From contig NZ_SLUB01000042.1 of NCBI RefSeq assembly GCF_004799755.1, positions 1 through 38,487 of the forward strand: a stretch of 38,487 nucleotides of DNA, given 5' to 3'. The notes under the pieces are model-generated. The model was not told where the DNA came from. It searched no databases and saw only the letters and a program-made list of their open reading frames with translations. Of this stretch, positions 16,466 to 25,064 are shown in pieces; the first letter of the stretch is position 1; every line of letters begins with the position of its first letter. Made by a program: the position numbers and the translations under genes. The stretch is from Bacillus timonensis (GTDB lineage Bacteria > Bacillota > Bacilli > Bacillales > Bacillaceae_L).

Positions 16466-16640
16466 TGTAAACCTGTAAACACCTTGTAAACATGTCGTTA
16501 TTTGTAAACATTTTTGTTATCTTTGTGTACAAATTCGTACACAAAGCTCCACAACAGAATGTAAACAGATTTGTAAACATGTAAACGGAATTGTGCACAT
16601 TTCGTTTACGTTTCGTATACGTGTATACAGATTTGTAAAC
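16466..16640. repeat. TGTAAAC iteron array, candidate parC centromere
   Basis: Eight exact copies of TGTAAAC, all on the + strand, begin at 16466, 16474, 16485, 16503, 16560, 16572, 16580 and 16634. Two pairs are spaced exactly 8 bp. Variants add to the array: CGTTTACG in reverse orientation (16603-16610), GTATAC twice (16615-16628), and an inverted repeat TTTGTGTAC / GTACACAAAG around 16522-16546. The array sits between proA's terminator and the parM start, where type II centromeres are usually found. I read it as the ParR-binding centromere, which could also be the operator for the parM-parR promoter. The 16357-16703 stretch holds no gene. Confidence 0.7.
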
Positions 16641-16643
16641 ACC

Positions 16644-16687
16644 AAAAATAAAAAGGGGGTGTCCCCAAATTTCTTGGAAACATCCCC
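16644..16687 (-). terminator. Intrinsic terminator of proBA
   Basis: On the minus strand GGGGATGT and CCAA pair with TTGG and ACACCCCC, followed by TTTTTATTTTT. It lies 17 bp beyond the proA stop and borders the TGTAAAC array. Confidence 0.75.
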
Positions 16688-16703
16688 TACTTTATATATT
16701 AAC

Positions 16704-17948
16704 TTATCTTATTTGCCCATTTCCTCGGATTGTATATTTGGTAGATGTAAGAGCTGGTAACCCCATTGGTCCACGTGCATGGAGTTTTTGCGTACTAATC
16801 CCGATTTCAGCGCCAAATCCAAATTCAAATCCATCCGTAAATCTGGTAGATGCATTATGGTAAACAGCCGCAGCATCCACTTCCGTGAAAAATCGTTCCA
16901 CATTTTCAACTGATTCAGAAATAATCGCTTCTGAATGCTTTGTTCCATATTGGTTGATATGGGCAATGGCCTCTCCTACATTTTCAACTACTTTTACGGC
17001 AATCTCTAGCCCTAAAAATTCCGTACCCCAGTCTTCCGTGCAAGCAGGAATAATATCTTTTCCTGTTTGTTGGACTTTTTCATCTCCATGGATTTGAACA
17101 TCCTTTTCTTGCAAAGCCGATAATAATTCCCCTAAATGGTTGGATGCCCAATCTTTTTGCACAAGAACATTTTCAATCGCATTACATACCGATGGTCGTT
17201 GAGTTTTCGCATTAATTGCAATCTCTATAGCCATATTTGGGTTGGCTGTTTCATCAATAAACACATGGCAATTTCCCGCCCCTGTTTCTAGTACTGGAAC
17301 GGTTGAGTTCTGAACGACCGTCTGAATCAACTTTGCGCCACCACGTGGAATTAATACATCCAGATACTCATTTAGTTTAAACATTTCTGATGCGGTCTCC
17401 CGTCTCGTATCTTCTAATAATTGTACCGCTTCAATTGGTAGATTACTTCCTTTAAGTGCGTGCTGAATTACCTTTACAATCGCTTTATTCGAATGGATCG
17501 CTGTTGAACTGCCTCGAAGCAAAACGGCATTTCCTGTTTTCAAACAAAGACTTGATGCATCAACCGTTACATTTGGTCTTGCCTCATAAATCATACCGAT
17601 TACTCCAAGCGGAACACGTACCTGGGCGATTTTAAGGCCATTTGGACGCTCCCATTCTTCTACTAATTGTCCAATTGGGTCTTCAAGTTCTGTTAAAAGA
17701 ATAAGTGCATCAGCCATATCTTGAATTCGCTGTACGTTTAATTTTAAGCGATCCAACAAGGATTCACTCATCCCATTTTCTTTCCCGGCCTGCAAATCTT
17801 TAAGATTTTCCTCTAAAATAAACGTTTGTTCCTTTATAAGTTGCTCGGAAATTGCAGAAAGTGCCTTGTTTTTTTGCTCTGTCGACGCCTTTGCTAGTAC
17901 TGCAGCTGCTGTTTTTGCCTTTTTCGCTTTTTCAATTAACTCACTCAT
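16704..17948 (-). CDS. proA: Gamma-glutamyl phosphate reductase ProA
   Basis: A 414-residue NADPH-dependent enzyme that reduces gamma-glutamyl phosphate to glutamate semialdehyde, the second step of proline synthesis. It has the aldehyde-dehydrogenase fold with the catalytic Cys in [12 protein letters not shown] and the typical [14 protein letters not shown] and [11 protein letters not shown] segments. The C-terminus [16 protein letters not shown] is family-typical. Length matches the family. The ATG overlaps the last 8 bp of proB, so translation is probably coupled. The operon is led by a proline T-box. Confidence 0.97.
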   Translation of the reverse strand: MSELIEKAKKAKTAAAVLAKASTEQKNKALSAISEQLIKEQTFILEENLKDLQAGKENGMSESLLDRLKLNVQRIQDMADALILLTELEDPIGQLVEEWERPNGLKIAQVRVPLGVIGMIYEARPNVTVDASSLCLKTGNAVLLRGSSTAIHSNKAIVKVIQHALKGSNLPIEAVQLLEDTRRETASEMFKLNEYLDVLIPRGGAKLIQTVVQNSTVPVLETGAGNCHVFIDETANPNMAIEIAINAKTQRPSVCNAIENVLVQKDWASNHLGELLSALQEKDVQIHGDEKVQQTGKDIIPACTEDWGTEFLGLEIAVKVVENVGEAIAHINQYGTKHSEAIISESVENVERFFTEVDAAAVYHNASTRFTDGFEFGFGAEIGISTQKLHARGPMGLPALTSTKYTIRGNGQIR

Positions 17949-19068
17949 ATTTAACTCTCCTCCCTTTTTGACTTACCCAATTGTCCCTATGAATGACAAC
18001 ACCTTGATCACTGTTTACCTTTACCATTGCTTTTGTACTAGATAATCCTTTTATTTCTATTAATTGATCGGAAGAAAAATTGACTTTTCCTTTTCCGATA
18101 ATATCTCCCTTTACGTTCACAACCTCAACCACGTCATTGACTCTAAAATTCCCAATAATATTCGTCACCCCAGCTGGGAGAAGACTTTTACCTTGTCTTA
18201 GAATAGCGGTTGCAGCGCCCTGATCCACTTCAATTTTTCCACTTGGAATTGAATGTAAAGCAAGCCACTGCTTTGAAGTATTCATACCTGTTAGTGAGGA
18301 GTTCCCGATGTATGTTCCATCCCCTTTTCCAGCAAGAATATCAACAAATTTGTCTTCACCTAATCCAGAGCCAATAAACACTTTAACCCCGAGACCTAAC
18401 GCAGTACGTGCTGCTTCAATTTTCGATTTCATTCCCCCTGTGCCTACTTTTGAACCTGCTTCAGTGGCACCACTTAATAGTTCATCATGAATGGTTTCAA
18501 GGAAATTGTACCTTTTTGCTTCCGGATGTGTTCGTGGGTTTTGATCGTAGATGCCGTTGACATCGGTAATGATGATTAAAAAATTTGCATGTACTAGACC
18601 ACTTACTAGCGCTGATAACATGTCATTATCACCAAAATTTAATTCTTCTAGTGACACTGAGTCATTTTCATTGATAATGGGTACAACATTTCGTTTTAAC
18701 AGTTCAGATAAGGTTGCATAGGCATTGTTATATTGGTCTTTATAAAGGAAATTCTGCCTAGTTAACAACAATTGTGCAGCAACAATCCCATGTTTTTTGA
18801 ATTCTTCCGTATAGCCTCTTAAAAGTAAACCCTGTCCAACTGCTGCAGCAGCTTGCTTACCTGCTACAGTTTTAGGTCGAGAAGAATAACCAAGATCCAT
18901 AAAACCAGCTGCAACAGCACCTGATGAAATGAGAATGACTTCATGCCCGAGTTCCTTTAATCGTGCAATGGCATCAACGTGCTCACGTAGTTTCTCAATA
19001 CTAAGACCACCATTTTGATTTGTTAATGAACTACTCCCTATTTTGACAACAATGCGTTTCTTCTTCAT
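17941..19068 (-). CDS. proB: Glutamate 5-kinase ProB
   Basis: A 375-residue enzyme that phosphorylates the gamma-carboxyl of glutamate, the first and feedback-controlled step of proline synthesis. An amino-acid-kinase domain (about 1-255; [30 protein letters not shown] and [12 protein letters not shown]) is followed by a C-terminal PUA domain (from about residue 275). I place the start at ATG 19068, preceded by GGCGGTGA five bases upstream. The open frame extends 32 codons further, but that stretch lies inside the T-box terminator. proA overlaps its 3' end. Confidence 0.96.
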   Translation of the reverse strand: MKKKRIVVKIGSSSLTNQNGGLSIEKLREHVDAIARLKELGHEVILISSGAVAAGFMDLGYSSRPKTVAGKQAAAAVGQGLLLRGYTEEFKKHGIVAAQLLLTRQNFLYKDQYNNAYATLSELLKRNVVPIINENDSVSLEELNFGDNDMLSALVSGLVHANFLIIITDVNGIYDQNPRTHPEAKRYNFLETIHDELLSGATEAGSKVGTGGMKSKIEAARTALGLGVKVFIGSGLGEDKFVDILAGKGDGTYIGNSSLTGMNTSKQWLALHSIPSGKIEVDQGAATAILRQGKSLLPAGVTNIIGNFRVNDVVEVVNVKGDIIGKGKVNFSSDQLIEIKGLSSTKAMVKVNSDQGVVIHRDNWVSQKGRRVKYE

Positions 19069-19092
19069 TTCATTCACCGCCAAATTGTTATA

Positions 19093-19375
19093 AAAAAAGG
19101 CCCTTCCGTCCTTAAAAAAGGACGAAAAGACCGTTGTCTCTCGTGGTACCACCTTTATTGACACCAGAAATTATTCTAGCATCCACTCGAAAACCTTTAA
19201 CGCAGGCGGACGGTTAGGTTTTACCTAACAGTTCAAGGGACAGGTTCAATAGCATTGCGGATTGTAAAATCTTTCAGCCGATGAATTTTACTCTCTTTTA
19301 CCCGAGGACTATTTACTAGTTCCCTATCATTACCTCTTATTTATATAAGTCCATTACTAATTATGTTTTATGATT
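19093..19375 (-). promoter_or_regulatory. Proline-type T-box riboswitch controlling proBA
   Basis: The minus-strand leader contains the T-box core GGTGGTACCACG (19142-19153) that pairs with the tRNA 3' end. A terminator follows, with stem CGTCC / GGACG inside GGTC / GGCC and a T7 run (19093-19130). Upstream structured sequence would form stem I. A likely specifier codon CCT (Pro) lies at 19242-19244 in GAACCTGT. Uncharged tRNA-Pro would stabilise the antiterminator and allow proBA transcription, as known for the B. subtilis proBA operon. The T-box call is firm; the specifier position is a reading by eye. Confidence 0.9.
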
Positions 19376-19381
19376 AGGAAT

Positions 19382-19410
19382 ATTATGAATCAAATTTGTT
19401 GCAATGTCAA
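19382..19410 (-). promoter_or_regulatory. Sigma-A promoter of the proBA T-box transcript
   Basis: TTGACA (19405-19410 on the minus strand), 17-bp spacer, CATAAT (19382-19387). The predicted transcript starts near 19375, just ahead of the T-box leader. Confidence 0.75.
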
Positions 19411-19482
19411 TGTTGCTAAATGATAATATTATAGGAAGAATTGGGAATGAATGTTTTAACAAATAAAGAAGATACTATTTAA

Positions 19483-19561
19483 TTATAATAATTAATGCTT
19501 TATCGTTGACACAAATAATAATATCTATATAATAATTAATATAAACAAGTAATAATTATAG
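19483..19561. promoter_or_regulatory. PerR-like boxes around the ahpCF promoter
   Basis: Three degenerate matches to the PerR box TTATAATNATTATAA: TTATAATAATTAATG (19483-19497), ATATAATAATTAATA (19527-19541, over the -10) and AAGTAATAATTATAG (19547-19561). Each matches about 10-11 of 14 fixed positions. PerR control of ahpCF is established in Bacillus, but this region is so AT-rich that partial matches are cheap. Confidence 0.45.
19506..19533 (+). promoter_or_regulatory. Sigma-A promoter of ahpCF
   Basis: Consensus TTGACA (19506-19511), 16-bp spacer, consensus TATAAT (19528-19533), about 80 bp before ribosome binding site GGAGG. This is the best hexamer pair in the window, fitting a highly expressed, repressor-controlled gene. 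Confidence 0.75.
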
Positions 19562-19622
19562 ATTTTTAGTCCATACTACTAATAATCTATTTTTAAATAA
19601 TATAACATTGGAGGAATTTAAC

Positions 19623-20186
19623 ATGTCACTTATTGGAAAACAAGTAGAACCATTTACATTACAAGCTTATAAAAATGGTGATTTCATTGAGGTTACTGAA
19701 GCAGATTTAAAAGGTCATTGGAGCATTGTATGCTTCTACCCTGCAGACTTTACATTCGTTTGCCCAACTGAATTAGAAGATCTACAAGATCAATATCCAG
19801 CACTTCAAGAACTTGGTGTAGAAGTATTCTCTGCTTCTAGAGATTCTCACTTCACACATAAAGCATGGCATGATTCATCAGAAGCGATTGGTAAAATTAC
19901 GTATGCTATGATTGGTGACCCTGCTCACGTTCTATCTCGCCAATTTGATGTTTTAAGAGAAGAAGAAGGTGCTGCTGACCGTGGTACATTCATCATTGAT
20001 CCAGACGGAATCATCCAAGCGGTAGAAATTAATGCAGATGGTATTGGCCGTGACGCTAGTCAATTAATTGATAAAGTTAAAGCAGCACAATATGTTCGTA
20101 ACAATCCTGGTGAAGTTTGCCCAGCAAAATGGAAAGAAGGCGAAGAAACACTTAAGCCTAGCCTAGACTTAGTAGGTAAAATTTAA
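19623..20186 (+). CDS. ahpC: Alkyl hydroperoxide reductase subunit C (peroxiredoxin)
   Basis: A 187-residue typical 2-Cys peroxiredoxin that reduces hydrogen peroxide, alkyl hydroperoxides and peroxynitrite. The peroxidatic Cys is C47 in FTFVCPTE and the resolving Cys is C166 in GEVCPAKW, both at the positions seen in bacterial AhpC. The start ATG 19623 has GGAGG 8 bases upstream; five further in-frame upstream codons lack a site. ahpF follows after 12 bp, so the two subunits are co-expressed. The upstream region holds a strong promoter and PerR-like boxes. Confidence 0.97.
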   Translation: MSLIGKQVEPFTLQAYKNGDFIEVTEADLKGHWSIVCFYPADFTFVCPTELEDLQDQYPALQELGVEVFSASRDSHFTHKAWHDSSEAIGKITYAMIGDPAHVLSRQFDVLREEEGAADRGTFIIDPDGIIQAVEINADGIGRDASQLIDKVKAAQYVRNNPGEVCPAKWKEGEETLKPSLDLVGKI

Positions 20187-20198
20187 GGGGTGCTTTAA

Positions 20199-21779
20199 AT
20201 GATACTGGATGCAGATATTAAGCAACAATTAGCGCAATATCTTCAACTTTTAGAAAATGATGTACTGCTCAAAGTCAGTGCAGGCTCCGATAATGTTTCA
20301 AAGGACATGCTGTCTCTCGTTGAAGAGTTGAAAGCTATGTCTTCAAAAATTAAAGTGGAGCATACACAATTAGAAAGAACACCAAGCTTTAGTGTGAATC
20401 GTGTTGGCGAAGATAGCGGAGTAACCTTTGCAGGTATCCCTCTTGGACACGAGTTCACCTCATTCGTGTTAGCTCTCTTACAAGTTAGTGGAAGAGCTCC
20501 AAAGGTTGATCAAAAGCTAATTGATCAAATAAAAGATCTTAAAGGTGAATATCACTTTGAAACTTACGTAAGCCTAAGCTGCCATAACTGTCCTGAAGTT
20601 GTACAAGCATTAAACGTCATGAGTGTTCTTAACCCTGGTATCACACATACCATGATTGATGGAGCTGCTTACAAAGAGGAAGTTGAAAGCAAAGATATCA
20701 TGGCAGTACCAACCGTATTCTTAAATGGTGAGGCATTCGGCGGAGGTCGCATGACTTTAGAGGAAATCCTATCAAAAGTTGGAGGAACTCCAGACGCTTC
20801 AGAGTTTGCTGATAAAGATCCATTTGATGTTCTTGTTGTTGGAGGCGGTCCTGCGGGTGCAAGTGCAGCTGTTTATGCAGCACGTAAAGGCATTCGTACA
20901 GGTATTGTTGCTGAACGCTTTGGTGGCCAGATTATGGACACATTAGGCATCGAGAACTTTATTAGTGTTAAGTACACTGAAGGTCCTAAGTTAGCAGCCA
21001 GCCTTGAAGAACATGTAAAAGAATATGACGTCGATGTAATGAACTTACAACGTGCGAAACGTATTGAAAAGAAAGACTTTGTTGAAATTGAACTTGAAAA
21101 CGGCGCTGTCTTAAAGAGTAAAACCGTAATCCTTTCAACTGGTGCCCGTTGGCGTAATGTCAATGTACCAGGTGAAGCTGAGTTCAAAAACAAAGGTGTC
21201 GCATACTGTCCACATTGTGATGGTCCATTGTTTGCCGGCAAGGACGTAGCCGTTATTGGCGGAGGTAACTCTGGTGTTGAAGCTGCAATTGACCTTGCAG
21301 GTATTGTGAAGCATGTGACAGTTCTTGAATTTAATTCTGAATTGAAGGCTGACACTGTACTTCAAGATCGCCTACACAGTCTTCCTAATGTAACAGTCAT
21401 TACGAATGCTCAAACTACAGAAATTACAGGTACTGACAAAGTAAACGGGATTTCTTATGTTGATCGTGAAACTGAAAAAGAACATCATATTGAATTACAG
21501 GGTGTGTTTGTTCAAATCGGTCTTGTACCAAATACAGATTGGCTTGATGACACAATCGAACGTAATCGTATGGGTGAGATTGTTGTCGATAACCGAGGTG
21601 CAACAAGTATTCCTGGAGTATTTGCGGCAGGAGACTGTACAAATAGTCCATATAAACAAATCATTATTTCAATGGGTTCAGGTGCAACTGCGTCTTTAAG
21701 TGCATTTGATTACATCATTCGAAACAATTGGGATACAAATGCCGAAGAGGCTGATCAGAAAAAATTAGTTCATCAATAA
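20199..21779 (+). CDS. ahpF: Alkyl hydroperoxide reductase subunit F
   Basis: A 526-residue flavoprotein that passes electrons from NADH to AhpC. The N-terminal 195 residues form the two fused thioredoxin folds with the redox pair C128-HN-C131. The C-terminal two-thirds is a thioredoxin-reductase-like module: FAD motif [19 protein letters not shown], redox pair C337-PH-C340, NAD motif [16 protein letters not shown] and a late FAD motif [14 protein letters not shown] lies upstream of ATG 20199. It ends in a strong terminator and is the second gene of the ahpC-ahpF operon. Confidence 0.96.
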   Translation: MILDADIKQQLAQYLQLLENDVLLKVSAGSDNVSKDMLSLVEELKAMSSKIKVEHTQLERTPSFSVNRVGEDSGVTFAGIPLGHEFTSFVLALLQVSGRAPKVDQKLIDQIKDLKGEYHFETYVSLSCHNCPEVVQALNVMSVLNPGITHTMIDGAAYKEEVESKDIMAVPTVFLNGEAFGGGRMTLEEILSKVGGTPDASEFADKDPFDVLVVGGGPAGASAAVYAARKGIRTGIVAERFGGQIMDTLGIENFISVKYTEGPKLAASLEEHVKEYDVDVMNLQRAKRIEKKDFVEIELENGAVLKSKTVILSTGARWRNVNVPGEAEFKNKGVAYCPHCDGPLFAGKDVAVIGGGNSGVEAAIDLAGIVKHVTVLEFNSELKADTVLQDRLHSLPNVTVITNAQTTEITGTDKVNGISYVDRETEKEHHIELQGVFVQIGLVPNTDWLDDTIERNRMGEIVVDNRGATSIPGVFAAGDCTNSPYKQIIISMGSGATASLSAFDYIIRNNWDTNAEEADQKKLVHQ

Positions 21780-21802
21780 GAATTAAATCGCTGATATAGA
21801 TG

Positions 21803-21842
21803 AAAGTCACTTTATTGCTACCGGTAATAAAGTGACTTTTTT
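21803..21842 (+). terminator. Intrinsic terminator of ahpCF
   Basis: AAAGTCACTTTATT / AATAAAGTGACTTT forms a perfect 14-bp stem with a short loop, followed by further T residues. Confidence 0.9.
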
Positions 21843-21857
21843 AATTCTGTCAGAAAG

Positions 21858-21887
21858 AAAGGTAAGAACGTTTTGGTTCTTACCTTT
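21858..21887 (-). terminator. Hairpin downstream of the multicopper oxidase gene
   Basis: AAAGGTAAGAAC / GTTCTTACCTTT is a perfect 12-bp stem with a 6-base loop. On the minus strand it is followed by CTTTCTG, a weak U-tract, 18 bp after the oxidase stop. Confidence 0.65.
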
Positions 21888-21905
21888 TGATTTGCATTTT
21901 CCCTC

Positions 21906-23372
21906 TTATTCATGATGATCATTTTCGTTTTTAGGCAATGTGGTTGGCACCTGTGATTCTGTCCCTGGTTCTACTAACAAAAATTGCCCCATCATACCGT
22001 CATCTTCATGACGCAATAAATGACAGTGATACATATACGGAACATTAGGGTCTGAATAATCGCCAAACTCTACTACAAGTCTAACCTTTGATCCATTTGG
22101 TACAAATACGGTGTCTTTTCTGCCTCTTTCATACTCTTGAGGTTCCTTATCATTAATGTCCAAAATTCGAAAAGCTGCATTATGGATGTGAAAATTATGA
22201 GACCAGCCAAAATTATTAATTTCCCAGATTTCTGTTGTACCGGCTGGAACAATCTCATCAATTCGATACATATCCATCAATTTATCATTAATCTTGTTCT
22301 CCATTGTTAACTTGAATTGCCGAACCGTTGCATTCTCTGGAACTTCGATTAGTGGAACGCTTGAAAGCTGTCCATCTATTGGTGCTGACTCTTTTAAATC
22401 AGGAGCCGCAACGATCTTCAATAAATCAAACTCCCCATTATCAATACCGTTGTTTCCGTTAAAACTATGGAGAATAGTTTCCTCACCCGGCTTGAAATCC
22501 ACCACAATTTCTGCACGCTCACCCGGACTTAACATAATACGTTCCATAGAAACTGGCACTTGAAGAAGCCCAACATCATTCGCGACAAGCTTAAAAGAAC
22601 GACCATCAGTAAAGCCAAAATGATATGCTCTTGCATTTGAACCATTCAGTAAACGGAATCGTACCTGACTTGAAGTAACTTCAAGATAAGGGTCGTATGT
22701 TCCATTTACAAGAATTTCATCACCCAGTGTGCCAAAGATTCCTTCCTTATCCTCTTTCATTTGGCCATCACTCGTAAACAACTTATCTTGGATAATCAAT
22801 GGAATATCATCCACTCCATAATTAGAAGGAAGCTTTTTAGAATCTTCATCATCGATTATAAACATACCTGCAAGTCCTTTATATACATGGTGTGCTGTCT
22901 TCCCGTGTAAGTGAGGATGATACCAGGTTGTTGCAGATGGTTGGTCAATTGTCCAATGTGGTGTCCATGTATCCCCCGCTTCAATCATCTGGTGTGGACC
23001 TCCATCCATCACAGCTGGCAATCTCATTCCGTGCCAGTGTAAAGTAGATGTCTCTCCTAAATTATTCACGACATTAAAAGAGACCTTGTCACCACGCGAA
23101 ACCCTAATGGTTGGACCTAAATAAGTCCCATTTATTCCAAATGTGTCCGCCATTTTCCCTGGCAACAATTCGGTCGTTCCTTGTTGCATTGTTAATGTAT
23201 AGTTTTTTGTACCATCAGATTCTATATTAGGTTCTGCAAGTGGTGGAATTTTTAAGGCTTGTGTAAACTCTAACTCGCCTACATTTGTTACAATTTCTTC
23301 CTTGCCACAACCTGCCAAACTTATCATAAGCAACGTTATTAGTAGTGCAAAAAGTCTATTATATGATTTCAA
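21906..23372 (-). CDS. Multicopper oxidase lipoprotein
   Basis: A 488-residue extracytoplasmic multicopper oxidase. The N-terminus is a lipoprotein signal with lipobox LAGC near residue 22, so the mature protein is probably tethered to the outer face of the membrane. All copper motifs are present in order: LHWHG, WYHPHLHG, HNFHIHN and the C-terminal MYHCHLLRHEDDGMM with the type 1 Cys and axial Met. Such enzymes (SufI/CueO/laccase-like) oxidise Cu(I), Mn(II), bilirubin or phenols with oxygen; the substrate cannot be told. The start is TTG 23372, with AAGGGG six bases upstream. It stands alone between a terminator and a 281-bp gap that holds its promoter region. Confidence 0.93.
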   Translation of the reverse strand: MKSYNRLFALLITLLMISLAGCGKEEIVTNVGELEFTQALKIPPLAEPNIESDGTKNYTLTMQQGTTELLPGKMADTFGINGTYLGPTIRVSRGDKVSFNVVNNLGETSTLHWHGMRLPAVMDGGPHQMIEAGDTWTPHWTIDQPSATTWYHPHLHGKTAHHVYKGLAGMFIIDDEDSKKLPSNYGVDDIPLIIQDKLFTSDGQMKEDKEGIFGTLGDEILVNGTYDPYLEVTSSQVRFRLLNGSNARAYHFGFTDGRSFKLVANDVGLLQVPVSMERIMLSPGERAEIVVDFKPGEETILHSFNGNNGIDNGEFDLLKIVAAPDLKESAPIDGQLSSVPLIEVPENATVRQFKLTMENKINDKLMDMYRIDEIVPAGTTEIWEINNFGWSHNFHIHNAAFRILDINDKEPQEYERGRKDTVFVPNGSKVRLVVEFGDYSDPNVPYMYHCHLLRHEDDGMMGQFLLVEPGTESQVPTTLPKNENDHHE

Positions 23373-23653
23373 TTTATCCCCTTACTTCCTCTCCTACCCA
23401 TTTGGTAACTACCTTGTTAACCTTGTTTCTACTCTATTTTACTACGTTTTTTCTTTGTCCCTTTCGAATCACCGTTTTGTCACAAAATCGCCACACAATT
23501 TGTAAATTACCCCAATTTCCAATTGATAAAGTCCTTCTTTGGAAAGTCTATTTCGCTTTACCTTTCCCTGTATTTAATAGAAAAAGTGTCTATGAATTAC
23601 TAAATTGGATAAAATGAAATTTATATACAATATAAATTTATAGGAGTGATGAG

Positions 23654-24082
23654 ATGTCTGTAGATGTATATCTTGTTTTTAATGGCAATTGCTGAGAAGC
23701 TGTTGAATTTTACGCAAAAGTGTTTAATATTGAAACACCTCACATTATGACCTTTGGCCAATCACCACAAAGTCCAGAATACCCACTTCCAGAGGAGGCA
23801 AAAGATCTGGTGCTGCACGCTCGTCTTAACATCGATGGAAGCAATGTTATGTTTTCAGATACCTTCCCTGGTCAACCATTTGTTGTAGGCAACAACGTTA
23901 CACTTGCATTAATTAGTAAAAATACGGATCATTTAAAATCCTGGTATGAACAATTAAAAGAGGGCGGAAATGTTGAAATGGAGCTACAAGAAACATTCTG
24001 GAGTAAACTCTACGGTCAAGTGACTGATAAATTCGGAATCCATTGGCAGATTAACTATGACAGCGGAGAGATGTCCATGTAA
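23654..24082 (+). pseudogene. VOC/PhnB-like protein gene with an in-frame TGA
   Basis: A complete 143-codon frame from ATG 23654 (AGGAG 7 bases upstream) to TAA 24082 is interrupted at codon 14 by TGA (23693-23695). Read through, it gives a full-length glyoxalase-fold VOC protein of the PhnB-like type: MSVDVYLVFNGNC, stop, then EAVEFYAKVF and so on to the end. Arg is common at this position in relatives, so a single CGA-to-TGA change explains it. All of the remaining sequence is intact, including the ribosome binding site and terminator, so the lesion is recent, a sequencing error, or read through. A downstream GTG at 23720 could start a shortened protein but has no ribosome binding site and would lose the first strand. 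Confidence 0.85.
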
Positions 24083-24131
24083 AAAAAAGATACAGAACTT
24101 TTCTTTTAAGAAAAGACTGTATCTTTTTTTT
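24081..24131 (+). terminator. Intrinsic terminator after the VOC gene
   Basis: AAAGATACAG / CTGTATCTTT with an inner TTTTCTT / AGAAAA helix, followed by T8. Confidence 0.88.
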
Positions 24132-24323
24132 GGCTTGTTTGAGCTTATTAAAATCTTCCGAAATTCCACGGCGCCTTTCTCTATTTTAAAGTTTCCCATT
24201 CTTACATTGTTTTCCCTAAAAAAGACATGCTAATAAAGGAAAATATAAAAAGACTTCCATTACATTCAAGATTCTTAAGTATTACACAACTTTATAAACC
24301 TATGGTCGAAGGGAGTTTTATTG

Positions 24324-25001
24324 GTGAAATTGTTTCAAGTCAGAAAAGGACAATTTGTCTATTACAATAATGAGTTACATAAGGTTTATGGGGTAAAACC
24401 AATGTATAGGCAATCTGTTCATCTTATAAGGTTAAGGGATTTATCACAGCATTTAACCAGTGCAGCAGAAGTAGAAAGGTACAAACCTAAAGAGTTTGAT
24501 AGCTTTATTTTTAATCACAAAGCCTATACGCTCAAACTCGACCAAAATGCTGAAGAAGGGGATTATATATTAATTCACAATCCTAGGCCCGATTCCTTAG
24601 ATACGTATTCCCTAAATGAAATTGAAATGGTTGAAACGGTAGATAAAAAAGGAATCATTACAAGTAATTCTCACGGCGTCAAGCACAATGAGTATATGTT
24701 AATGGTACCTGGCCTGGAGGAAAACAGCCACCCGATTGATTTTAAAGATATGGAATCTGATGGTGTAGCAGACTTACAGGAGGCCCCGCCTCAAAATGTG
24801 AACCTTACAGACAATGTATTGCTGCCAGCTTTGGGAGACATCTATCAAAAAAAGGATAGTACCGAATTATTTATAACGATGGTTCTGGCAGTTAAAGCTG
24901 AAACGGTTTATTTAGGAGGCGGACTAGAAATATCGGCGTTTGAGTTGATGAATGCCGAAAAGTGGGAGTTTCTTTATAACCTTCAGGACCAAGATACGTG
25001 A
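24324..25001 (+). CDS. Protein of unknown function (225 residues)
   Basis: I do not recognise this family. It is a soluble, mixed-charge protein with no signal peptide or membrane segment. Short beta-strand-rich stretches at the N-terminus (LFQVRKGQFVYYNNELHKVY) suggest a small barrel. The second half repeats a similar plan (LGDIYQKKDSTELFITMVL, then AVKAETVYLGGGLEISAFEL), so it may contain two related beta domains joined by an acidic linker near residue 145-160. The start is GTG 24324, 8 bases after AAGGGAG; an adjacent TTG at 24321 is spaced less well. It precedes a BCCT transporter gene by 63 bp and could be co-transcribed, since no terminator separates them. Confidence 0.75.
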   Translation: MKLFQVRKGQFVYYNNELHKVYGVKPMYRQSVHLIRLRDLSQHLTSAAEVERYKPKEFDSFIFNHKAYTLKLDQNAEEGDYILIHNPRPDSLDTYSLNEIEMVETVDKKGIITSNSHGVKHNEYMLMVPGLEENSHPIDFKDMESDGVADLQEAPPQNVNLTDNVLLPALGDIYQKKDSTELFITMVLAVKAETVYLGGGLEISAFELMNAEKWEFLYNLQDQDT

Positions 25002-25064
25002 TTTTATCTTTAGATAGCTTTTAACTTTCCAAAAATAATGCTTTTATCTTACTAGGAGGTTCCC

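Noticed and set aside
20873-21365. Minus-strand frames of 76 and 160 codons inside ahpF
   Set aside because: They are reverse-strand shadows of the well-supported ahpF coding sequence.
23690-23695. TGC TGA in the VOC gene as a Cys-selenocysteine site
   Set aside because: No SECIS-like hairpin stands out just after the TGA, related proteins have Arg at this place, and one C-to-T change explains the stop.
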